A stretch of DNA of 64,000 bases. Origin: Streptomyces filamentosus (GTDB lineage: Bacteria > Actinomycetota > Actinomycetes > Streptomycetales > Streptomycetaceae). The stretch covers positions 992,001-1,056,000 of the forward strand of contig NZ_BNBE01000001.1 in NCBI RefSeq assembly GCF_014654895.1, given 5' to 3'. The notes below the pieces were generated by a model. That model had not been told where the DNA came from. It worked only from the letters and a program-made list of their open reading frames with translations, and made no database searches. Below, one piece after another: positions 43,844 to 52,140 of this stretch. Every line of letters starts with the position of its first letter. The stretch's first letter is position 1. The translations under genes and the position numbers were made by a program.

Positions 43844-45205
43844 GTGACCCAGGACCTCTCCAAGACTGCCTACGACCACCTGTGGATGCACTTCACCCGC
43901 ATGTCGTCGTACGAGAACAACCCCGTCCCCACCATCGTCCGCGGTGAGGGCACCTACATCTTCGACGACAAGGGCAAGCGCTACCTCGACGGCCTCGCCG
44001 GCCTGTTCGTGGTCAACGCCGGCCACGGCCGCAAGGAGCTGGCCGAGGTCGCGTACAAGCAGGCCCAGGAGCTCGCGTTCTTCCCCGTGTGGTCGTACGC
44101 GCACCCCAAGGCCGTCGAGCTCGCGGAGCGCCTCGCGGACTACGCCCCGGGCGACCTCAACAAGGTCTTCTTCACCACCGGTGGCGGCGAGGCCGTCGAG
44201 ACCGCGTGGAAGCTCGCCAAGCAGTACTTCAAGCTCCAGGGCAAGCACACCAAGTACAAGGTCATCTCGCGTGCGGTCGCCTACCACGGCACCCCGCAGG
44301 GCGCCCTGTCCATCACCGGCCTGCCGGCCCTGAAGGCCCCCTTCGAGCCGCTGGTCCCCGGCGCGCACAAGGTGCCGAACACCAACATCTACCGCGCCCC
44401 GATCCACGGCGACGACCCCGAGGCCTTCGGCCGCTGGGCCGCCGACCAGATCGAGCAGCAGATCCTCTTCGAGGGCCCCGACACCGTCGCGGCCGTCTTC
44501 CTGGAGCCGGTGCAGAACGCCGGCGGCTGCTTCCCGCCGCCGCCCGGCTACTTCCAGCGCGTCCGCGAGATCTGCGACCAGTACGACGTGCTCCTCGTCT
44601 CCGACGAGACGATCTGCGCCTTCGGCCGCCTCGGCACGATGTTCGCCTGTGACAAGTTCGGCTACGTCCCGGACATGATCACCTGCGCCAAGGGCATGAC
44701 CTCGGGCTACTCCCCGATCGGCGCCTGCATCGTCTCGGACCGCATCGCGGAGCCGTTCTACAAGGGTGACAACACCTTCCTGCACGGCTACACCTTCGGT
44801 GGCCACCCGGTGTCCTCGGCGGTCGCCCTCGCGAACCTGGACATCTTCGACAAGGAAGGCCTGAACCAGCACGTCCTCGACCAGGAGGGCAACTTCTTCG
44901 ACACCCTGAAGAAGCTGCACGACCTCCCGATCGTCGGCGACGTCCGCGGCAACGGCTTCTTCTACGGCATCGAGCTCGTCAAGGACAAGGCCACCAAGGA
45001 GTCCTTCAACGACGAGGAGGTGGAGCGCGTCCTGTACGGCTTCCTCTCCAAGGCGCTGTACGACGCCGGCCTGTACTGCCGCGCCGACGACCGAGGCGAC
45101 CCGGTCATCCAGCTGGCCCCGCCGCTCATCGCCGACCAGGGCACCTTCGACGAGATCGAGGGCATCCTGCGCAACGTGCTGACCGAGGCGTGGACCAAGC
45201 TCTAG
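43844..45205 (+). CDS. Class III aminotransferase, probable putrescine/polyamine aminotransferase
   Basis: A 453-residue PLP enzyme. Cofactor motifs: VFFTTGGGEAVETAWKLAK, the YHGTPQGALSITG loop, LVSDETICAFGRLG with the PLP-pairing Asp, and the Schiff-base Lys in TCAKGMTSGYSP. The family includes putrescine, diaminobutyrate and beta-alanine-pyruvate transaminases. The aldehyde dehydrogenase divergent from it and the potD paralogue point to a polyamine. The GTG at 43844 lies 2 nt after the Lrp stop. A strong terminator follows the stop. Confidence 0.9.
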   Translation: MTQDLSKTAYDHLWMHFTRMSSYENNPVPTIVRGEGTYIFDDKGKRYLDGLAGLFVVNAGHGRKELAEVAYKQAQELAFFPVWSYAHPKAVELAERLADYAPGDLNKVFFTTGGGEAVETAWKLAKQYFKLQGKHTKYKVISRAVAYHGTPQGALSITGLPALKAPFEPLVPGAHKVPNTNIYRAPIHGDDPEAFGRWAADQIEQQILFEGPDTVAAVFLEPVQNAGGCFPPPPGYFQRVREICDQYDVLLVSDETICAFGRLGTMFACDKFGYVPDMITCAKGMTSGYSPIGACIVSDRIAEPFYKGDNTFLHGYTFGGHPVSSAVALANLDIFDKEGLNQHVLDQEGNFFDTLKKLHDLPIVGDVRGNGFFYGIELVKDKATKESFNDEEVERVLYGFLSKALYDAGLYCRADDRGDPVIQLAPPLIADQGTFDEIEGILRNVLTEAWTKL

Positions 45206-45251
45206 GGGTCTCCTCCCCCAGGCACCACGCCGCCCTCACGGCGTGACCCCA

Positions 45252-45298
45252 CGGCCCGGGCGTGCCGCCATCCGAGTGGATGGCGGCGGCCCGGGCCG
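45252..45298 (+). terminator. Aminotransferase terminator
   Basis: Nested stems: CGGCCCGGGC (45252-45261) with GCCCGGGCCG (45289-45298), and CCGCCATCC (45265-45273) with GGATGGCGG (45278-45286) around a GAGT tetraloop, 46 nt past the stop. Confidence 0.75.
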
Positions 45299-45315
45299 CG
45301 TGCCGTCCGTACAAA

Positions 45316-45398
45316 CGGATCCGAATACTTACGGTGCCCAGTGACCGACAGGCCCGGCCCTCGTTCCCCCGGACGGGGGAACGAAAGAATCGGATCCG
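45316..45398 (+). promoter_or_regulatory. Paired CGGATCCG palindromes flanking a hairpin
   Basis: CGGATCCG occurs at 45316-45323 and again at 45391-45398, the latter 15 nt before the ABC start codon. Between them CGTTCCCCC (45362-45370) pairs with GGGGGAACG (45375-45383). Perfect repeats at this position suggest a regulator binding site cooperating across 75 bp. Confidence 0.5.
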
Positions 45399-45413
45399 AC
45401 AGAGGTGTACGCG

Positions 45414-46139
45414 ATGGCCCCACCGGACGACGTGCTCTGGGCGCGTTCCCTGCACTGCTCCCTGGGCGGCACGGAGGCCCTCAGCGGCGTCTCCGTCGGT
45501 GTCCGCGAGGGCGAGATCCTCGCCGTGACCGGCCCCCGCGGCAGCGGCAAGACCACCCTCCTGCGCTGCCTCTCCGGCGAACTCGCCGCCCAGCAGGGCG
45601 AGGTCTGGTTCAACAGCTCCCCCGTCCACACCCTGCCCCCCGCCCGGCGCGACCGGCTCCGCCGCGAACGCTTCGGCTGGATCGGCCCCGAGGCCGGCCT
45701 GGTCCCCGAACTCACCGCCTGGGAGAACACCGCCCTCCCCCTGCTGCTGCGCGGCGTCCCCCGCCGGGCCGCGAAGACCGCCGCCGGCGAGTGGCTGGAC
45801 CGCCTCGACATCGGCACCTGCGCCCGCGTCCGCCCGCACGCCCTCACCCGCTCCCAGCGCCAGCGCACCGCCATCGCCCGCGCGCTCGCCGCCGCCCCCG
45901 CCGTCCTCTTCGCCGACGAACCCACCGCCGCCCTGCACCGGGCCGACGGCGCGCAGGTGCTCCGCACCCTCACCGCCGCCGCCCGCTCGCACGGCATCAC
46001 CGTGCTCCTCGCCACCCTCGACGACGAGGTCGCGGCACTCGCCGACCGCACGGTCACCCTCCGCGACGGCCGCCGGACCGGCGGCACGCCGCCCGCCACG
46101 GGGGCGGAGGGCGTCGCCGCGTGCTCGCTCTCCGTCTAG
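45414..46139 (+). CDS. ABC transporter ATP-binding protein with atypical signature
   Basis: A 241-residue ABC ATPase. Walker A GPRGSGKT (about 41-48) and Walker B VLFADEP are intact, but the signature (usually LSGGQ) reads LTRSQRQRTAIARAL, and the switch His appears absent (ATLDDEVAAL in place of TH). The 20-base overlap of its 3' end with the permease gene indicates a two-component transporter of the MacB/FtsE kind. The ATG at 45414 follows AGAGG by 8 nt; a GTG at 45405 is the alternative. No substrate clue. Confidence 0.85.
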   Translation: MAPPDDVLWARSLHCSLGGTEALSGVSVGVREGEILAVTGPRGSGKTTLLRCLSGELAAQQGEVWFNSSPVHTLPPARRDRLRRERFGWIGPEAGLVPELTAWENTALPLLLRGVPRRAAKTAAGEWLDRLDIGTCARVRPHALTRSQRQRTAIARALAAAPAVLFADEPTAALHRADGAQVLRTLTAAARSHGITVLLATLDDEVAALADRTVTLRDGRRTGGTPPATGAEGVAACSLSV

Positions 46140-47272
46140 TCCGCGGCTCCCACCCGCTCGTCCAGCTGCGGCGGCTCCTCGTCGCCGCGGCCGCCGCCGG
46201 CGTGGGCTTCCTGCTGCTGTGCACCCTCGGTTACGCCGTCGGCCACCCCGCGCACTCCTCCGCCTCCGTCCTCCGGCTGCTGTGGTGCGCGCTGCCGATC
46301 GCCGCCACCGTCCAGTTCGCCGTCGCCGTCGCCCGCACCGACCCGGCCACCCGGCCCCGCCCCGGGCTCTCCTCCGCCGGCCTCGGCCCGGCCCGGCTCA
46401 CCGCCATCGCCGCCGCCTCCACCGCGGTCGCCTGCACCCTCGGCTCCCTGGTCGCCCTCCTCCTCTACCTGCACCTGCGCGGCGACATCACCGGCCTCCC
46501 CTTCGACGGGGCCGCCGCCGGGCTCCTCGCCGCCGACCAGCCGCTGCCGCTGGCCGCCGCCCTCACCCTGCTCGCGATCGTGCCCGTCGCCGGCAGCGTC
46601 GCCGCCGGCCTCGCCCTGCGCCCCCGCGGCGCCCGGGCCCCCGCCCCCGAGGGCGCCGCCCGGCCCGTCCCCACCGGACTGCCCTGGGGCGTCGCGCTCG
46701 TCGCCGCCGGCCTCGCCGTGGAGACGTACGCGGGCCGCGGCGGCGGGGCGGGCGTCGCCCTGCCCGGCCGCTTCGACGGCTCCCCCGGCGGCGTCCTCGC
46801 CGGCTGGGTCCTCACCGCCGCCGGCCTCGCGCTCGCCGGGCCCGGCCTCACCCACCTGTGCGGCCGGCTCCTCCAGACCGCCCGTCCCGGAGCCGTACGC
46901 CTCCTCGCCGGCCGGGTCCTCATGACCGAGGCCACCCGCATCGGCCGCCCCCTCGGCGTGGTCTGCGCGGTCCTCTCCGGCACCCTCGCCGCCGCCACCC
47001 TGTACGGCGCCGCCGGCGGCGGCACCGCCTTCGGACCGCTCACCGGCCTCGGCGCCGGCGTCGTCATGGCCTGCACCACGGCGACCCTGCTGACCGCCGC
47101 CCTGGAATCCCGCCAGTGCCGGACCCACACCGCCGAGGCCCTCCAGCGGCTCGGCGCCCCGCCGACCGTGCTGCGCACCGCCGCCCTGCTCCGGGCCGGC
47201 GCGCTGACCGCCGTCTTCCTCCCCCTCACCTGGCTGATCGGCGAACTGGCGGCCCTGCCGCTGACCGCCTGA
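46121..47272 (+). CDS. ABC transporter permease-type membrane protein
   Basis: A 383-residue, strongly hydrophobic protein with about nine predicted membrane segments and Ala/Leu-rich composition. The ending (SRQCRTHTAEALQRLGAPPTVLR ...) recalls FtsX-like permeases, where a cytoplasmic EALxxLGA-type stretch contacts the ATPase. The GTG at 46121 overlaps the ATPase gene by 19 bases and has GGAGG upstream. It is an obligate partner of that ATPase by arrangement; the substrate is unknown. Confidence 0.78.
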   Translation: MLALRLVRGSHPLVQLRRLLVAAAAAGVGFLLLCTLGYAVGHPAHSSASVLRLLWCALPIAATVQFAVAVARTDPATRPRPGLSSAGLGPARLTAIAAASTAVACTLGSLVALLLYLHLRGDITGLPFDGAAAGLLAADQPLPLAAALTLLAIVPVAGSVAAGLALRPRGARAPAPEGAARPVPTGLPWGVALVAAGLAVETYAGRGGGAGVALPGRFDGSPGGVLAGWVLTAAGLALAGPGLTHLCGRLLQTARPGAVRLLAGRVLMTEATRIGRPLGVVCAVLSGTLAAATLYGAAGGGTAFGPLTGLGAGVVMACTTATLLTAALESRQCRTHTAEALQRLGAPPTVLRTAALLRAGALTAVFLPLTWLIGELAALPLTA

Positions 47273-47324
47273 GGGCCCGGAGAACCAGCGGGCCCCGTCG
47301 CCACGGGCCGCCTATCGTGGGCCC

Positions 47325-48452
47325 ATGGCGACGCCCCCACCCCCACCCCGCCCCCGCCGGGGCGGGCGCGAGATCCACACCACGGGCGAGTTCGACGCGG
47401 CCCTCGCCCGGCCCGGCGGCCTCGCCGGGCTCCGGATCCAGTCCGTCGACCTCACCGACCGCACCTTCGCCCTCCTCACCGCCTCCACCGCGACGACCGT
47501 CTTCCTCGGCTGCCCCATGGAACCGGAGGCGGCGGCCAAGGTCGGGGCGGACGGCGCACTGGTCTTCCCGCCCGTCCCCGACCTCCCCTTCGACCCGTAC
47601 CGCAACCGGCTCTACACCCCGGACGAGCTGTACGAGGGCGTGACCGGGCCCGGCGGCTACCAGGCCACCCCCGACGCCCTCTCCCACGCCTGGTTCGGCA
47701 CCACCCGCGCCGACGGCGACGTCCTCTCCTCCATGCTCCGCTCCCTCCACGACGACGCCGTCGGCGACGCCCTCGACGAGCACCTCGCCGGCCGGCGGGT
47801 CGTCGGCGTCATGGGCGGCCACGCCATGGTCCGCGGCGGCGGGGCGTACGCGGGCGCGGCCCGCCTCGGCCGCACCCTCGCCCGCGCCGGATACACGGTC
47901 GCGACCGGCGGCGGACCCGGCGCGATGGAGGCCGCGAACCTCGGCGCCTACACGGCCCCCTTCGACGACCCGGCCCTCGACGACGCCCTCGCCCTCCTCG
48001 CGAGGACCCCGTCCTTCACCCCCTCGGTGACCGCGTGGGCCCGCGCCGCCTTCGCCGTACGGGCGCTGCTCCCCGGCGGCGGCGACTCGACCGGCATCCC
48101 CACCTGGTTCTACGGCCACGAACCGCCCAACGCCTTCGCCGGCCACATCGCCAAGTACTTCGCCAACGCCCTCCGCGAGGACGGCCTCCTGGCCCGCTCC
48201 ACCGCCGGCCTCGTCTTCCTCCCCGGCGCCGCCGGCACCGTCCAGGAGATCTTCGACACCGCCACCCCGAACTACTACGACGCCCCCGGCACCCCCATGG
48301 TCCTCGTCGACCGCACCCACTGGACCACCAGCCTCCCCGCCTGGCCCCTCCTCGAAGCCCTCGCCGGGAACCGCCCCATGGCCACCCGCGTCGCCCTCGT
48401 CGACTCCGTCGACGAGGCCCCGGCGGCACTGGCCCGGCTGGGAGCCGCGTAG
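47325..48452 (+). CDS. LOG-family Rossmann-fold nucleotide-binding protein
   Basis: A 375-residue protein. From about residue 160 it has the LOG/TIGR00730-like fold: VVGVMGGHAM, YTVATGGGPGAMEAAN and FLPGAAGTVQEIFD. The last is the PGGxGTxxE motif with the second Gly changed to Ala. The N-terminal 130 residues form an extra domain. Related proteins are cytokinin-activating phosphoribohydrolases, but the substituted glycine and extra domain make that uncertain. The ATG is at 47325. It is followed without a gap by the zinc-ribbon gene, so the two are probably partners. Confidence 0.8.
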   Translation: MATPPPPPRPRRGGREIHTTGEFDAALARPGGLAGLRIQSVDLTDRTFALLTASTATTVFLGCPMEPEAAAKVGADGALVFPPVPDLPFDPYRNRLYTPDELYEGVTGPGGYQATPDALSHAWFGTTRADGDVLSSMLRSLHDDAVGDALDEHLAGRRVVGVMGGHAMVRGGGAYAGAARLGRTLARAGYTVATGGGPGAMEAANLGAYTAPFDDPALDDALALLARTPSFTPSVTAWARAAFAVRALLPGGGDSTGIPTWFYGHEPPNAFAGHIAKYFANALREDGLLARSTAGLVFLPGAAGTVQEIFDTATPNYYDAPGTPMVLVDRTHWTTSLPAWPLLEALAGNRPMATRVALVDSVDEAPAALARLGAA

Positions 48453-49442
48453 GTGGACCTCTTCGTGTGCGCGGGCTGCGGGGCGGAGCTGTCGGTGCCG
48501 GTGGAGCGGGTGGCGCTGCCCCCGGAGGCCCACGCCTGGATGCCCGCGCTCATGGAACCGGGGACCTACGCCGTCGACCCCGACCCGTGGGGACGGCCGT
48601 GGCGGCACCGGGAGGAGATCGGCGCTTCCGAGGCCGCGGCCCTCGGGGTGTACGCGCCGCTGTACGCCGTCGCCACCGGCCCCCGGAACATGATCGTGCT
48701 CGCCCCGGGCGACACCCGCGGCACCCGGCTGCTGCCCGAGCGGTCCGGCGACTCCTGCCTCGGCGTGGTCGCGGGCGACGAACCCGGCCTGCTGTGCGCC
48801 GGCTGCGGGCTCGGCGTCGGCTTCCGCGAGGACGACTGCGGGGTCCGGCAGACGGTCCGGTACGACCCCGGGGCCGTCGTCCGGCGGTCCCTCGGCGTCC
48901 CGCCGCCGGCCGCCCCGGTCCGGCTGCTGCCTCCGGTCGACCCGGAGGGCCACTGGGACGTGCGCTGGACGGCCGCGGCCGGAACCGCGCTCGCCCGGCT
49001 GCTGGCCGCCTCCGGCGGCCGGGCCCTGCGCCTGCCCGCCGGGCTGCCGACCGTGATGTTCGGCCGGGCCGTCGAGCGGCTGCTCCCCGCCGGGCCGCCC
49101 TTCCTGACCGTGGGCCTGGCCGGTCCCGGCCTTCCCGGGACGGACGCCGACATCGTCCTCGTCCCGGCCGACCGGCGGACCGGAGAGCCCTGGCGGCCGG
49201 CCGGGGACGCCGTGCCCGTCCCGCTCCCCGCCCCCGTCTGGGCCCGACTGACGGGGGCCGGCGAGACCTCGCCGACGCCGGTGTCCGGGACGCTGCCCGC
49301 CCAGGTCGTCCGCGACGACTACCCGCACCCGGACCGCCCCGCGTACCTCTTCCACCCCGACCACCGCACGCTCCGCAGGACCCTCGCCCGGATGCCCGAG
49401 GTCCGGCAGCCCTGGCTGCGCGCCCTCTACGACCGGCTCTGA
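48453..49442 (+). CDS. Zinc-ribbon protein of unknown function
   Basis: A 329-residue soluble protein. Cys pairs CAGC near the start (6-9) and CAGC (about 115-118) with a further Cys about ten residues on could hold a zinc ion. The rest has no recognised catalytic motif; it ends in ARMPEVRQPWLRALYDRL. It starts with GTG directly after the stop of the LOG-type gene, so the two are coupled. Its last 16 bases overlap the convergent thiQ-type gene. Function unknown. Confidence 0.7.
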   Translation: MDLFVCAGCGAELSVPVERVALPPEAHAWMPALMEPGTYAVDPDPWGRPWRHREEIGASEAAALGVYAPLYAVATGPRNMIVLAPGDTRGTRLLPERSGDSCLGVVAGDEPGLLCAGCGLGVGFREDDCGVRQTVRYDPGAVVRRSLGVPPPAAPVRLLPPVDPEGHWDVRWTAAAGTALARLLAASGGRALRLPAGLPTVMFGRAVERLLPAGPPFLTVGLAGPGLPGTDADIVLVPADRRTGEPWRPAGDAVPVPLPAPVWARLTGAGETSPTPVSGTLPAQVVRDDYPHPDRPAYLFHPDHRTLRRTLARMPEVRQPWLRALYDRL

Positions 49443-50485
49443 CCGCCCGGCCCGCCCCCGCCCTTCGCCTCGTCCCCGTCCAGCACCACGACCTCCTCCG
49501 TCCGGAAGGCCACTGTCACCTCCGCGCCCACCTCCGGCACCTCCCGCAGCGGGAGTTCGGCCTCCAGCGGCGGGCCGTCCGCCGGGCGCAGCACGACCGT
49601 GACGTGGTGGCCGCGGAAGGTGCGGGACTCGACCCGGCAGGCGAGGCCCCCGTCCGTCACGAGGACGCCGGCCGGGCGGACCAGGAGGGTGCGGGAGCCC
49701 TGCGGGGAGCCGTCCGGGACCGGGATCCGGCCCCACGCCGTCTCCGCCACCGCGCCGGACACCGTCGCCGGGACGACGTTCTCGAAGCCGAGGAAGCGGG
49801 CGACGAACTCCGAGCCCGGCTGCCGCCACACGTCCACCGGCGTGCCCGAGCGCACGATCCGGCCGTCCCGCATGACCACCACCCGGTCCGCGAGGGCGAA
49901 CGCCTCGCCCTGGTCGTGGGTGACGGCGAGGACCGTCGTGCCGAGCCGCCCGAAGAGCGCCCGCAGCTCCACCACGAGGCGCTCCCGCAGCCCCCGGTCC
50001 AGCTGCCCCAGCGGCTCGTCCAGCATCAGGAGCCGGGGCCTCGGCGCGAGCGCCCGCGCCAGCGCCACCCGCTGCTGCTCGCCGCCGGACAGCGCGGCGA
50101 CCGACCGGCGCCCGGCGCCCGGCAGCCCGACCAGGTCGAGGAGCTCCCCGACCCGCGCGGCCCGCTCCTCCTTCGGCACCCCGTGCATCCGGGGCCCGAA
50201 GGCCACGTTCCCGGCGACGTCCTTCTGCGGGAAGAGCTGGTGGTCCTGGAACATGAGGCCCACCCCGCGCCGGTGCGCCGGCACCCCCGCCTGGTCGGCG
50301 CCGCCCAGCAGCACCCGGCCGGCGTCCAGCGCCTGGAGCCCGGCGACGGCCCGCAGCAGCGTCGACTTGCCGGACCCGCTCGGCCCGAGCACGCACACGA
50401 TCTCGTGCTCGCCGACCGTCAGGTCCACCGCGTCGAGGACCGCCCGCGCCCCGAACCGCACCGTCGCTCCGTCAAGGGTCAGCAT
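49427..50485 (-). CDS. thiQ: Thiamine ABC transporter ATPase
   Basis: A 352-residue ATPase. Walker A GPSGSGKST (about 34-42), signature LSGGEQQRVALARAL, Walker B LLMLDEPLGQLD and the switch His in AVTHDQGEAFAL are all intact. A C-terminal regulatory domain follows (about 240-340). It closely matches the iron/thiamine (Fbp/Thi) ATPases. The ATG overlaps the permease stop by one base. Specificity is inferred from the TPP riboswitch and the thiB-type binding protein of the same unit. Confidence 0.88.
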   Translation of the reverse strand: MLTLDGATVRFGARAVLDAVDLTVGEHEIVCVLGPSGSGKSTLLRAVAGLQALDAGRVLLGGADQAGVPAHRRGVGLMFQDHQLFPQKDVAGNVAFGPRMHGVPKEERAARVGELLDLVGLPGAGRRSVAALSGGEQQRVALARALAPRPRLLMLDEPLGQLDRGLRERLVVELRALFGRLGTTVLAVTHDQGEAFALADRVVVMRDGRIVRSGTPVDVWRQPGSEFVARFLGFENVVPATVSGAVAETAWGRIPVPDGSPQGSRTLLVRPAGVLVTDGGLACRVESRTFRGHHVTVVLRPADGPPLEAELPLREVPEVGAEVTVAFRTEEVVVLDGDEAKGGGGPGGQSRS

Positions 50486-52140
50486 CAGAACTCCCCGGTG
50501 GTCCGGTCGGTCCGCAGCCGTTCGAGCAGCAGCAGGGACACCGCGCACACCACCATCAGAATCGTCGACAGGGCCATCGCCTGCCCGTAGTTGAGCTCGC
50601 CCGGCCTGCCGAGCAGCCGCGCCACCGCGACCGGCAGCGTCGGGTTGTCGGGCCGGGCGATGAAGACCGTCGCGCCGAACTCGCCCAGCGACACCGCGAA
50701 GGCGAACCCGGCCGCGATGAGCAGCGCCCGCCGCACCAGCGGCAGGTCGACCTCCCGCCAGGCCCGCCACGGCGACGCCCCGAGCACCGCCGCCGCCTCC
50801 CGCAGCCGCTGGTCCACCGCCCGCAGCACCGGCAGCATCGTCCGTACGACGAACGGCACGCCGACCAGCGCCTGCGCGAGCGGTACGAGGATCCAGCTGG
50901 CCCGCAGGTCGAACGGCGGCTCGTCCAGCGTGATGAGGAACCCGAAGCCGACGGTCACCGCCGACACTCCGAGCGGCAGCATCAGCAGCGCGTCGAAGCC
51001 CCGCACGAGCCGCCCGGCCCGCCGGGTCAGCGCCGCCGCCGCGAGCCCGCCGACCACCACCGCGATGGCGGTGGCGGCGACCGCGTACCGCAGCGAGTTC
51101 CCCACCGCCTCCAGCGGCGGCACCAGGAACGTCCCCGACGCGTCGAGCGACCCCAGCGCCCGGTAGTAGCGGAGCCCGTACCCCTCCGGCGTGGCGAAGG
51201 AACGCTCCACCAGGACGCCCAGCGGCAGCAGGACCAGCAGCGCCACCGACACCAGCACCCCGCCGAGCAGCGCCCACTGCCCGGCCCCGCGCGGCGGGCG
51301 CGCGGTCAGCTCCGGGGAGACGAGCCGCAGCGACGTCTCCCGGCGCCGCACCGTCCGCGCGTGCACGGCGAGGATCGCGCCGACCGCCGCGAACTGCACG
51401 AGCGTCAGCACGGCCGCCGTCCGCAGGTCGAGCAGCCGGGCCGTCTGCCGGTAGATCTCGGCCTCCAGCGTCGTGTACGCGTCCCCGCCGAGGATCTGCA
51501 CGACGCCGAACGACGTGAACGTGAACAGGAAGACCATCAGCGCCGCCGCCGACACCGCCGGCACCAGCGCCGGCAGCGTCACCGTCCGCCACGCCGCCCA
51601 GCGGGACGCCCCGAGCACCCGGGCCGCCTCCTCCTGGCGCGGGTCGAGCTGCGCCCACAGCCCGCCGACGGTCCGGACGACGACCGCGTAGTTGAAGAAG
51701 ACGTGCGCGAGGAGGATCGCCCACACCGTGGTGTCGAGCCGCAGCCCCCACAGCTCGTCGGTGAACCCGCCGCGCCCCACGAGCGCCAGGAAGGCCGTGC
51801 CGACGAGCACCGTGGGCAGCACGAACGGCACGGTCACCACCGCCCGCAGCACGCCCTTCCCGGGGAAGGCGAAGCGGGCGAAGACGTACGCCCCCGGCAG
51901 TGCCACGAGCAGCGTCAGACCGGTGGAGGCGGCCGCCTGCCAGACGGTGAAGCCGAGCACGCCGAGGATGTCGGACCGGCCCAGGGTCGTGCCGATCTCC
52001 CCGAGGTCCCAGGCGCCGTCCGGCCGCAGCCCGCGCTCGACGATCGACACGACGGGCCAGGCGAAGAAGACCGCGAAGAACGCGACGGGCAGGACCATCA
52101 GGCCCAGCCGCGCCGCGTTCCCCCTCAGGTCGCGCCTCAC
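50485..52140 (-). CDS. thiP: Thiamine ABC transporter permease (fused two-domain)
   Basis: A 551-residue permease containing two homologous halves, each with about six membrane segments and an EAA contact loop (first EEAARVLGASRWAAWRTVTLP, second REAAAVLGASPWRAWREVDLP), as in ThiP/FbpB. The GTG at 52140 overlaps the thiB stop by 4 bases (GTGA), which fixes the start. Operon order thiB-thiP-thiQ. Confidence 0.9.
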   Translation of the reverse strand: MRRDLRGNAARLGLMVLPVAFFAVFFAWPVVSIVERGLRPDGAWDLGEIGTTLGRSDILGVLGFTVWQAAASTGLTLLVALPGAYVFARFAFPGKGVLRAVVTVPFVLPTVLVGTAFLALVGRGGFTDELWGLRLDTTVWAILLAHVFFNYAVVVRTVGGLWAQLDPRQEEAARVLGASRWAAWRTVTLPALVPAVSAAALMVFLFTFTSFGVVQILGGDAYTTLEAEIYRQTARLLDLRTAAVLTLVQFAAVGAILAVHARTVRRRETSLRLVSPELTARPPRGAGQWALLGGVLVSVALLVLLPLGVLVERSFATPEGYGLRYYRALGSLDASGTFLVPPLEAVGNSLRYAVAATAIAVVVGGLAAAALTRRAGRLVRGFDALLMLPLGVSAVTVGFGFLITLDEPPFDLRASWILVPLAQALVGVPFVVRTMLPVLRAVDQRLREAAAVLGASPWRAWREVDLPLVRRALLIAAGFAFAVSLGEFGATVFIARPDNPTLPVAVARLLGRPGELNYGQAMALSTILMVVCAVSLLLLERLRTDRTTGEF

